Positions 26,374 through 32,481 of a stretch of DNA of 36,102 nt are shown piece by piece. The stretch spans positions 1 to 36,102 of the forward strand of contig NCJS01000005.1 of assembly GCA_002279005.1 (NCBI GenBank), read 5' to 3'. The notes beneath the pieces were generated by a model. That model was given only the letters and a program-made list of their open reading frames with translations. It was not told the DNA's origin and made no database searches. Positions within the stretch are counted from its first letter, which is position 1. The number at the start of each line of letters is the position of its first letter. The DNA is from Idiomarina sp. 34-48-12. Its GTDB lineage: Bacteria > Pseudomonadota > Gammaproteobacteria > Enterobacterales > Alteromonadaceae. A program made the position numbers and the translations under genes.

Positions 26374-27795
26374 GCCGCAAAACGTTTGCGTGACCGCTTG
26401 TTCGGCTTGAGCTGGTTCAAACCAATCACGAAACGCCTCGCGTTCAGTGAATGGTTCGGCAAGCATTTGTTGTAAACGGTTAAAAACGCTCAAGTCGCCG
26501 TCGTTTGCAGCTGCCTGAATGGCTTGTTCGATTAAGTGATTACGCGGGATATACGCCGGGTTTACTTGGTGTAGATCGCTGTTGTTACTCGCCTTTTGCC
26601 AGTCGTTGAACCAGAGCTGCCATGACTCGCTATTTTTGAATAGTCGCTGCGCGCGCTCAGGTGTTTCATCACCCAAGAAGCGGAACGCTTGGGTAAAGTC
26701 AATTTGCTGCGCTTGCATGAGGTTTAAATAGCGCTCAATCAGCGGCTTAGCGGCGCTTAAGTCAGTTACTCCAATCTTGGCGCTCATTTCCTGCCAGTAA
26801 TACCCTTCATAGGTTTCTTGAAACGTTTCGATGATAGCCGTGGCTTGTGTTACTGCCGTGTCTGGAGCGTCGTGAATCAGCGGTAGCAACGTTTCTGCGA
26901 ACCGAGCGATATTCCAAAGTCCAATAGCGGGTTGGTTTTGGTAAGCGTAACGTCCGCGTTTATCAATAAAACTGAATTTAGTGGCGGGTTCATAGGCTTC
27001 CATGAACGCACATGGACCATAGTCGATGGTCTCGCCGCTCAGCGTCATGTTGTCGGTGTTCATTACGCCGTGAATAAAACCAAGGCTCATCCACTTGGCG
27101 ATAAGTTTTGCTTGGTTATGTTGAACGTGTTCAAGTAACGCTATATAGGGCGCTTCGCGGTTGTTGAGTTCAGGATAATGACGGTCAATGATGTAATCGG
27201 CGAAGCGCTTGAGCAGATTATAATCTCTCAAATGTAACACGTACTGCGCGGTACCTACTCTTAGATGACTTTTGGCCACGCGCGTAAGAATGGCACCAGG
27301 CTGCGCTGTTTCGCGTTGCACCCATTCTCCGGTTGCTACCGCAGCTAAGGCGCGTGTAGTCGGCACGTTAAGCTTGTGCATGGCTTCGCTCACTAAGTAT
27401 TCACGGAGCACTGGTCCGATAGGCGAGCGACCGTCGCCACCGCGTGAATATGGTGTGCGGCCTGAACCTTTGAGCTGAATGTCGAAGCGTTGATCGTGTT
27501 TGTCGAGTACTTCTGTGAGCAAAAGAGCTCGGCCGTCGCCAAGCTGTGGCACGAAATTAGCAAACTGATGACCAGCGTAAGCAAGAGCTGCCGGTGTTGC
27601 CCATTCAGGTGTTTGGTTACCCGAAAATACCTGCAAACCTTCATCCGTTGCCCATAGTTCTTGCGGTATCTGCAACTGTTCTGCCAAGTCTTCGTTAAAG
27701 GCTATCCATTGTGGCGCGCGCACTGGCGTCGCTTCGCATGGCGCGAATAACTGGTCAGATAAATTTTGGTAGCTGTGTTCTGAGCCAAATGGCAT
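26368..27795 (-). CDS. selO: Protein adenylyltransferase SelO
   Basis: SelO (YdiU) is a pseudokinase that binds ATP in a flipped pose and transfers AMP to Ser/Thr/Tyr of proteins. The 475-aa product shows GDGRALLLTE, LKGSGRTPYSRGGDGRSPIGPVLREY, and the catalytic-site HGVMNTDNM...TIDYGPCAFM with the Asn and Asp residues in place. The C-terminus ends Cys-Gly-Thr, a Cys at the third-last position where eukaryotic homologs have selenocysteine, so the redox residue is kept as Cys. AAGG lies before the ATG at 27795. The stop is embedded in a tandem repeat. Confidence 0.96.
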   Translation of the reverse strand: MPFGSEHSYQNLSDQLFAPCEATPVRAPQWIAFNEDLAEQLQIPQELWATDEGLQVFSGNQTPEWATPAALAYAGHQFANFVPQLGDGRALLLTEVLDKHDQRFDIQLKGSGRTPYSRGGDGRSPIGPVLREYLVSEAMHKLNVPTTRALAAVATGEWVQRETAQPGAILTRVAKSHLRVGTAQYVLHLRDYNLLKRFADYIIDRHYPELNNREAPYIALLEHVQHNQAKLIAKWMSLGFIHGVMNTDNMTLSGETIDYGPCAFMEAYEPATKFSFIDKRGRYAYQNQPAIGLWNIARFAETLLPLIHDAPDTAVTQATAIIETFQETYEGYYWQEMSAKIGVTDLSAAKPLIERYLNLMQAQQIDFTQAFRFLGDETPERAQRLFKNSESWQLWFNDWQKASNNSDLHQVNPAYIPRNHLIEQAIQAAANDGDLSVFNRLQQMLAEPFTEREAFRDWFEPAQAEQAVTQTFCGT

Positions 27796-27851
27796 GTTTT
27801 CAACCTTGTTGTTGAGTCAATGCCCCCAGTTTAACATGCGGCAGAGGTGGG

Positions 27852-27871
27852 GTGCAGTCCTTGGACTGCAC
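27852..27871. repeat. Palindromic repeat copy 1 (diverged)
   Basis: GTGCAGTCCTTGGACTGCAC, with 9-bp arms around TT, lies between selO and the YkoF-like gene. The outer arms are diverged from the other copies (GAGGTG on the left, GTCTCTT on the right). It may terminate the YkoF-like transcript. Confidence 0.75.
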
Positions 27872-27876
27872 GTCTC

Positions 27877-28128
27877 TTATTCTGGACGAAGATCGCCGTG
27901 AAGGAACTTACATACGAACACGACTTTGCCGTATTTGTTGAATGACCATTTAATACACGCCTGTATGGCTTCCATCACGTCATCGTAATCACCAAATACC
28001 TGCGTGCTGAGCGTATTGGTGATGATGTGAATGTTAGGGTGCTTCGCCAATTCATCAATAAACTCGCGAATTGGGTCTTTGTAATTTTCGGCTAATGGGT
28101 ATTTGCTGATATCGACAGTCAGTTTCAT
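27877..28128 (-). CDS. YkoF/MTH1187-family thiamine-binding-like protein
   Basis: The 83-aa protein fits the small ferredoxin-like YkoF family: MKLTVDISKYPL, PIREFIDELAKHPNI, ITNTLSTQVFGDYDDVMEAI and the terminal VVFVCKFLHGDL. By family knowledge these bind thiamine or hydroxymethylpyrimidine or a related ligand, but no thiamine gene is nearby. The ATG at 28128 is chosen because AGAGGA precedes it; an ATG at 28155 has no ribosome binding site. The gene sits between two copies of the 30-bp palindrome. Confidence 0.75.
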   Translation of the reverse strand: MKLTVDISKYPLAENYKDPIREFIDELAKHPNIHIITNTLSTQVFGDYDDVMEAIQACIKWSFNKYGKVVFVCKFLHGDLRPE

Positions 28129-28170
28129 TTCGCATTTCCTCTTGTTTGGTTCCATTGATTATAGAGAAAA

Positions 28171-28200
28171 GAGGGGGGCAGTCCTAGGACTGCACCCCTC
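28171..28200. repeat. Palindromic repeat copy 2
   Basis: Arms GAGGGGGGCAGTCC (28171-28184) and GGACTGCACCCCTC (28187-28200) pair around TA with one mismatch at position 7. It lies upstream of the YkoF-like start and upstream of the ompW promoter, with a second 16-bp palindrome directly after it (28205-28220, TACCACCAAGGTGGTA). Confidence 0.85.
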
Positions 28201-28204
28201 CTCG

Positions 28205-28220
28205 TACCACCAAGGTGGTA
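28205..28220. repeat. Short palindrome next to repeat copy 2
   Basis: TACCACC and GGTGGTA are perfect arms around AA. It adjoins the 30-bp palindrome and lies about 45 bases upstream of the FNR box. Its role is not evident; a regulator site or a composite repeat are both possible. Confidence 0.6.
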
Positions 28221-28266
28221 TTGCCTGTCTTCATAAATACCCCTGTTTTTCTTGTGGTTACGTTTA

Positions 28267-28280
28267 TTGATCGGGATCAA
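28267..28280 (+). promoter_or_regulatory. FNR box upstream of ompW
   Basis: TTGATCGGGATCAA is a perfect match to the FNR consensus TTGAT-N4-ATCAA. Its centre (28273.5) lies 41.5 bases before the start expected from the TAAAAT -10 element at 28302-28307, the class II activator position. ompW is an FNR target in E. coli. Confidence 0.85.
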
Positions 28281-28301
28281 TTTATTAAAGGAGTGACCCT
28301 C

Positions 28302-28307
28302 TAAAAT
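28302..28307 (+). promoter_or_regulatory. -10 element of the ompW promoter
   Basis: TAAAAT lies 21 bases after the FNR box. No TTGACA-like -35 element is visible at the matching position, as expected of an FNR class II promoter. Transcription would start near 28315, just ahead of the AAGGAG ribosome binding site at 28322. Confidence 0.6.
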
Positions 28308-28358
28308 GTGCGGAAATTACTAAGGAGAGCTGTATGAAAAAGTCATTATTAGTTTGTA

Positions 28359-28364
28359 GTTTAC
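28359..28364 (+). repeat. Target-site duplication, left copy
   Basis: GTTTAC at 28359-28364 is repeated at 30025-30030, on either side of the element. Six bases is slightly longer than the 3-5 usual for IS3 elements. Confidence 0.75.
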
Positions 28365-28399
28365 GGTGTTTTTCAAGATAGTTGACACTTTTTTGTCAT

Positions 28400-29464
28400 T
28401 TAAGCGGCCTGTTTTTCATCCTGCTTAACTGGCGGCTTTTCCGGGTTCAGTGTTGTCGGGCCGACGGGTTCGCAGTTGCGAACATTGCGTTTACCCCAGC
28501 GGCTTGGGTTGGCTGCCTTTGCTTTTTCCAAGTGCTGTTTACGCTTAGCTAATATGGCTTTATCTTGTCCAGTATGACGCTGATGCGGCGTTACGAAGCG
28601 TAATTTACTGTGCTTATGCTCGTAGTTATACCAGCGTGTAAACTTAAGTACCCATTCACGAGCCTCTTCTAGGCTTTTAAAGCCCTGAGAAGGCCATTCA
28701 GGCCGATATTTGCAAGTTCTGAACAACGATTCTGCAAACGGATTATCGTTGCTCACACGCGGCCGGCTGTACGAGGTAGTCACACCGAGATCATAAGCTT
28801 TAGCTCGCATAGTCTGTGATTTCATCGGTGCGCCATTGTCAGAATGCAACACAACACCAGAGTGTAAACAGTTTTCACGTATCAGCGTGCGCTGTAATAA
28901 TTCAGCGGCAAGCTCACCAGATTCTTGTTCGTAAACCTCATTACCAACGATTTTGCGACTAAATAAGTCTTCGAGCATATACAGGTAATAAAACTGCCCG
29001 CGGACGTTACTCGGCAAATAAGTAATGTCCCAACAAAACACCTGGCAAGGGCCGGTTGCTTCAAAGGTCGCTGGTGCTTTTGCGCCCTTCGGGGCAACAC
29101 TACGACCACGATGATGTAACTGCCCATGCTGCTTCAATACGCGATAGAACGTTGATTCACAGCCATAATATTGGCCTTCATCCAACAATGTCGGCACGAT
29201 TTGCGTGGGCGGTAAACTCGCGAAGCGTTTTTCGTTACACACGGCCAATATACTGTCTTGCTCAGCCGGTGAGAGCTTGTTCACTGGCTCCGGATGAACA
29301 GCATCCGGACGTTTGTCCGCAAGCACTTTGCCATTCTGATACCAGCGCTTATAAGTACGCAAACTGATACCGGCTTCTTCGCATGCTAGTGGAAGCCGGG
29401 CTCCAGACTCTTTAGCTTCGCGTATCCAAGTAACATATTGTGTGCGCTCTGAGACCGAGGTCAA
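28400..29464 (-). CDS. IS3-family transposase OrfB (DDE integrase domain)
   Basis: The 354-aa frame has a helix-turn-helix-like start (ACEEAGISLRTYKRWYQ), an HTH_21-like region, and an rve core with the D-D-E triad in CWDITYLPS, HSDNGAPM and NPFAESLFRT. It then ends in a basic tail. A TTG at 29464 overlaps the OrfA TGA by TTGA, so it may be made by re-initiation, but frameshifting gives a longer OrfAB product of about 522 residues (156 from OrfA and 366 from this frame), which is the usual active transposase of the family. Confidence 0.9.
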   Translation of the reverse strand: MTSVSERTQYVTWIREAKESGARLPLACEEAGISLRTYKRWYQNGKVLADKRPDAVHPEPVNKLSPAEQDSILAVCNEKRFASLPPTQIVPTLLDEGQYYGCESTFYRVLKQHGQLHHRGRSVAPKGAKAPATFEATGPCQVFCWDITYLPSNVRGQFYYLYMLEDLFSRKIVGNEVYEQESGELAAELLQRTLIRENCLHSGVVLHSDNGAPMKSQTMRAKAYDLGVTTSYSRPRVSNDNPFAESLFRTCKYRPEWPSQGFKSLEEAREWVLKFTRWYNYEHKHSKLRFVTPHQRHTGQDKAILAKRKQHLEKAKAANPSRWGKRNVRNCEPVGPTTLNPEKPPVKQDEKQAA

Positions 29465-29967
29465 TCGTCCTCGTTGTCGTTCTCCCAGAACGCATCCAGC
29501 TTTTTTCTGAGTACTAACAATGCAGCGGTTTCAGCCAACGCTTTTTCTTTTTGGCGAAGCTCGCGCTTAAGCTGTTTTATCTCTTTGCGGTCAGCCTTAC
29601 GTTGTTGCTTCGCTTCGAGCTCTTGTTCACGCGAGCTTGCAAAGCCTTTTAATGAGTCTGCTTTCCACGCTTTCACTTGCTCCACATAGAGCCCTTTAGC
29701 ACGGCAATACTCGCTTAGTTCAGCTTCATTCATTGAGCCTGTTTCAATAACGACGGCAAGTTTTGTTTCTGGTGACCATTGGTCTGGCGTTGGTTTATTT
29801 CCTGGCACTGGGCGCCCCTGTAATTTGGCTTTACTTCGCCAATTATACAAAGTTTGCAGGCCAATGCCCTCAACTCGAGATACTTCTGCTACCGTCATAT
29901 TTAACGGTGGTAATAATTTACTAAGAACTGCTTGCTTACGTTCTTCTGAATAGCGTGGCACAATCAA
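29461..29967 (-). CDS. IS3-family OrfA (HTH DNA-binding protein)
   Basis: The 168-aa product has an N-terminal helix-turn-helix (LPPLNMTVAEVSRVEGIGLQTLYNWRSKAK), a second HTH-like region (MNEAELSEYCRAKGLYVEQVKAWK) and a C-terminal coiled coil rich in Lys, Glu and Arg (about 118-155), which in IS3 elements mediates dimerisation. It is longer than the common 100-aa OrfA. The heptamer A-AAA-AAG at 29506-29500 lies in the right phase for -1 frameshifting into OrfB. Confidence 0.88.
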   Translation of the reverse strand: MIVPRYSEERKQAVLSKLLPPLNMTVAEVSRVEGIGLQTLYNWRSKAKLQGRPVPGNKPTPDQWSPETKLAVVIETGSMNEAELSEYCRAKGLYVEQVKAWKADSLKGFASSREQELEAKQQRKADRKEIKQLKRELRQKEKALAETAALLVLRKKLDAFWENDNEDD

Positions 29968-30024
29968 GCCTTAACGCCCCAACTGGTTAATTTTTAAGTA
30001 GTGTCAACTATCCTGCCAGAGGGG

Positions 30025-30030
30025 GTTTAC
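30025..30030 (+). repeat. Target-site duplication, right copy
   Basis: Second GTTTAC. Joining the sequence after it to the left copy restores the ompW reading frame. Confidence 0.75.
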
Positions 30031-30723
30031 TTGCCATTGTTGGTGCAGCACCAGCGTATGCTGATACATTTAGCGTGAATGTTGGCGCCATTAGCGTTAT
30101 GCCAAGTGATAGTAGCTCGAATCTGCCAGTGGTTGAATCTATCGCAGGGTTTGAAAATGGCAGTACCGGCGTAACAGTCGATGACAACACGCAACTCGGT
30201 ATTACCATCGACTACAAAATGACGAACAATTGGACGTTAGAATTAGTCGCAGCAACACCATTTACCCATGAAATTTATGGTACTGGGGTGTTAGCAGGCA
30301 TGAAGATTGGTGAAACGAAACATTTACCACCGACATTATTAGCCCAGTATCACTTTGATATCGGCTCAGACAATGTGAAACCATTCGTAGGTTTTGGTTT
30401 GAACTACACCACATTCTTTGAAGATAAAGTATCGAACGAATTGGTTTCTACTCTAGGCGCATTGGGTGTTGCAACCGCTGATGACCATGTTGACCTAGCT
30501 CTGTCAGACAGCTTCGGCTACGCGTTACAAGCTGGCTTGAACTGGAAGTTGACCGACGAGTGGGGTGTGCATGTGATGGTATCGAAAATGGACATCGACA
30601 CCGATGCTGACGTGCGTTTGAACGGCACGACTATTGAACGTGTTGCAGTTGAAATTGACCCAACCGTGGCGATGGTGGGTGTGCGCTACACCTTCTAACT
30701 TGCAACTGAAAGAGTGACGAAAG

Positions 30724-30757
30724 AGGAGGGGTGCAGTCCAAGGACTGCACCCCTCCT
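30724..30757. repeat. Palindromic repeat copy 3 (longest)
   Basis: Arms AGGAGGGGTGCAGTCC (30724-30739) and GGACTGCACCCCTCCT (30742-30757) match perfectly over 16 bases around AA, followed by TTT. It lies 26 bases after the ompW stop and likely terminates that transcript. Confidence 0.9.
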
Positions 30758-30826
30758 TTGCAGTGATCGGTGGGGGCGGAAATGACGTATACTCAAGTAA
30801 TAATTTAACCACGCAAAGAGGTGCTC

Positions 30827-31219
30827 GTGGCGACACAACTTATTCTTTTTTACGATGGCGGGTGTCCGCTGTGCGTGAAAGAAATGAAGCATTTAAAAGC
30901 GAAAGATAAACGGCAGCAGCTCAAGTTTGAGAATATTTGGGCGGCCGATTTTGCACAGCGTTATCCGCAAATTGATGTGGCTGAAGCCAACCGGATTTTG
31001 CATGGGCAAAAGGCAAACGGTGAGATGATTTATGGCCTAGATGTGACGCACGCAGCGTGGTCGGCAGTCGGGCGTGGCTGGATGACGGCGATGTTACGCT
31101 GGCCAGTCATCAAATGGTTTGCAGACAAAGGCTATTTGTTCTTTGCCCGCAATCGTAACGGCATTTCGAAGTTAATCACCGGCAAGGAACGTTGCCTACA
31201 GTGTTCGCTCGACGAATAA
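30827..31219 (+). CDS. DCC-family thiol-disulfide oxidoreductase (DUF393)
   Basis: The 130-aa protein begins LILFYDGGCPLCVKEM, the DxxCPxC signature of the DCC/YuxK family, followed by the conserved region with an H-G motif (ILHGQ) and YGLDVTHAAW. A last CLQC pair gives a second possible redox or metal site. The family is thought to be thioredoxin-like; its substrate is unknown. Of two GTG starts, 30827 is preferred because AGAGG lies five bases before it, while 30821 would overlap that site. It is convergent with trxC. Confidence 0.85.
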   Translation: MATQLILFYDGGCPLCVKEMKHLKAKDKRQQLKFENIWAADFAQRYPQIDVAEANRILHGQKANGEMIYGLDVTHAAWSAVGRGWMTAMLRWPVIKWFADKGYLFFARNRNGISKLITGKERCLQCSLDE

Positions 31220-31245
31220 CCAATAACGACTAACCAATAACGCCT

Positions 31246-31680
31246 TTAAAGGTGTTGATTCAGCCACTGTACCAATTGTGCCGGGCCCATCGCCCCGGCT
31301 TGGCGCGCAACTTCTTGTCCGTTTTTAACCACCATTAATGTCGGAATACTCCGAATCATAAAGTGTTGAGCTAAATGAGGCTCAGTTTCGGTACTAACCT
31401 TCACGAATCGCGCCTTTTCAGCGTATTGCTGCGCAACCTGCTCGAATATCGGCGCAAATTGCTTACATGGCCCGCACCAACTCGCCCAAAAATCCACCAC
31501 CAAGGGTAAATCGCTGTCGCGATGCAGGCGAAACTCATCGGCGTTAACTGCAAACGCTTTTCCAGGAAATAACGAAGCCTTACAAGCACCACATTTCGCT
31601 TCACTCCGCGGTTTATCGGTAGCGACACGATTCTTCTTATGGCAGCAGGGACACGCCACAATGATGTTATTTTTTGGCAT
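31246..31680 (-). CDS. trxC: Thioredoxin 2
   Basis: The 144-aa cytoplasmic disulfide reductase has the TrxC form: an N-terminal zinc module with Cys pairs at 10/13 and 30/33, then a thioredoxin domain with W-C-G-P-C-K (Cys69, Cys72), the DFWASW strand and the cis-Pro segment IRSIPTLMVV. TrxC reduces target disulfides and in E. coli is induced by OxyR; no OxyR site was sought here. Its ATG lies inside the end of the parD-like gene, overlapping it by 14 bases, with AAGGA eight bases upstream. Confidence 0.96.
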   Translation of the reverse strand: MPKNNIIVACPCCHKKNRVATDKPRSEAKCGACKASLFPGKAFAVNADEFRLHRDSDLPLVVDFWASWCGPCKQFAPIFEQVAQQYAEKARFVKVSTETEPHLAQHFMIRSIPTLMVVKNGQEVARQAGAMGPAQLVQWLNQHL

Positions 31681-31906
31681 CTAAAATTCCTTGAACGATA
31701 TCGCGAAGGGATAATTCGCTGATGCCACTAGCTTCGCCTTCAGCAATAGCGTTGCGCAGCATATGAAGTTGGCGCTCTTGTGCTTCAAGCAAACGTAACG
31801 CCGATCGCACTACCTCGCTGGTGGAGCCATAGCGACCGGATTCAATGAGCTCGTTAACGAATTCATCAAGTTGAGAACCAATAGTGATACTTGTTGTGCG
31901 TGCCAT
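31667..31906 (-). CDS. Orphan ParD/CopG-type antitoxin
   Basis: The 79-aa protein has an N-terminal ribbon-helix-helix segment (MARTTSITIGSQLDEFVNELIESGRYGSTSEVVRSALRLL) and an acidic, helical toxin-binding tail, like ParD. No ParE gene follows: the next gene is trxC, whose start overlaps this gene by 14 bases. ATG at 31906 gives the usual MARTTSITI start; ATG 31912 and TTG 31918 are alternatives and no ribosome binding site clearly decides. Confidence 0.85.
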   Translation of the reverse strand: MARTTSITIGSQLDEFVNELIESGRYGSTSEVVRSALRLLEAQERQLHMLRNAIAEGEASGISELSLRDIVQGILDAKK

Positions 31907-31981
31907 CGTCATACCCAAGAAGGTGTGTGAATAATTAACACAATCATAGCGGGTTATTGAACAGAAGCAAATTCAAGGCAT

Positions 31982-32007
31982 AAAAAAAGGAGCTCAAAAG
32001 AGCTCCT
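31982..32007 (-). terminator. Intrinsic terminator of the cold-shock gene
   Basis: On the minus strand, AGGAGCTC, a TTTT loop, GAGCTCCT and a run of T (32007 down to 31982) form a strong rho-independent terminator 25 bases after the cold-shock gene stop. Confidence 0.9.
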
Positions 32008-32032
32008 CATTATCAAGCAAAACTATCGGCGA

Positions 32033-32242
32033 TTAAACGGCAACGATGTTTTCAGCTTGTGGGCCTTTAGGACCTTGAGTGATCGAGAACGATACACGCT
32101 GGCCTTAGGCTAAGGTTTTGAAACCGGTGCTAGCAATTGCGCTAAAGTGAGCAAATACGTCTGCGCCACCTTGTTGCTCAATAAAACCAAAACCTTTTGC
32201 TTCGTTAAACCATTTTACAACGCCAGTTACTGTATTAGACAT
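32033..32242 (-). pseudogene. Cold-shock protein (CspA family) with premature stop
   Basis: The minus strand encodes [18 protein letters not shown] and continues as [18 protein letters not shown], with the RNP1 (KGFGFI) and RNP2 (VFAHF) nucleic-acid-binding motifs, to FKTLA. Codon 46 (32107-32105) is then TAA where homologs have Glu (the usual run is TLAEGQ or TLNEGQ). The frame continues perfectly after it as GQRVSFSITQGPKG to ENIVAV and a natural stop, 69 codons in all. GAA to TAA is a single change. Translation would stop at 45 aa, missing the last two beta strands of the OB fold. AGGA precedes the ATG, and the terminator is intact. Confidence 0.85.
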
Positions 32243-32403
32243 AATATTAATCCTGAAAATTTAAAAATTTAGCTGCCATGGCGAAAACCACTGACAGAGT
32301 CATGCGGGGTAAAAAAAGGAAATTTAAAACTACAGGACGAAGATAATGCTAATAATGCGACGTAGAGGAGATTTAATCTTGCTGTTTCTAACCAACGCCG
32401 CCC

Positions 32404-32431
32404 ACTGTACGCCTATTTCACATAAAGTCAA
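32404..32431 (-). promoter_or_regulatory. Candidate cold-shock gene promoter
   Basis: On the minus strand TTGACT (32431-32426) and TACAGT (32409-32404) are 16 bases apart. Transcription from near 32397 would leave a leader of about 155 bases, the length typical of cspA-type mRNAs. Confidence 0.5.
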
Positions 32432-32446
32432 ACGAATATGTATAAT
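32417..32446 (+). promoter_or_regulatory. Candidate sulP promoter
   Basis: TTCACA (32417-32422) and a consensus TATAAT (32441-32446) are 18 bases apart, with a possible start near 32453. It overlaps the divergent cold-shock promoter, so the two polymerases could interfere. Confidence 0.55.
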
Positions 32447-32481
32447 GCGCAGCTTTATTGCGCAAAGAAAAGTTGAAACTT

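Larger units (their letters stand above)
28365..30024 (-). mobile_element. IS3-family insertion sequence, 1660 bp
   Basis: Bounded by GTTTAC repeats. Both ends carry GATAGTTGACACT pointing inwards (28377-28389 and, inverted, 30000-30012), each at the same distance of 12 bases from its boundary. Two overlapping genes on the minus strand encode OrfA (HTH) and OrfB (DDE). An A6G heptamer in the right phase at 29506-29500 would fuse them by -1 frameshifting. The insertion disrupts the signal peptide of ompW. Both genes look intact, so the element may be active. Confidence 0.9.
28334..30698 (+). pseudogene. ompW: OmpW-family outer-membrane protein, interrupted by an insertion sequence
   Basis: The gene starts with ATG at 28334 after AAGGAG and reads MKKSLLVCSL before an insertion. 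The rest resumes at 30031 and runs to the TAA at 30698. Removing 28365-30030 (element plus one GTTTAC) restores one frame of 232 codons with an ideal Sec signal peptide ending GAAPAYA before DTFSVNVG. The mature part matches OmpW: an N-terminal VNVGAISVMP strand, a glycine-rich barrel with PFVGFGLNYTTFF, and a C-terminal strand ending VGVRYTF, with the terminal Phe that the outer-membrane assembly machinery recognises. The separate 3' frame starting at 30075 lacks the signal peptide, so the barrel cannot be exported. Confidence 0.9.

Noticed and set aside
26368..26382. Selenocysteine in SelO
   Set aside because: The third-last codon is TGC (Cys) and the stop is TAG, so no UGA recoding is involved.
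28365..28380. IS boundary placed directly at the GATAGTTGACACT core
   Set aside because: It leaves no matching direct repeat and would join ompW out of frame, while the GTTTAC boundary restores a complete signal peptide.
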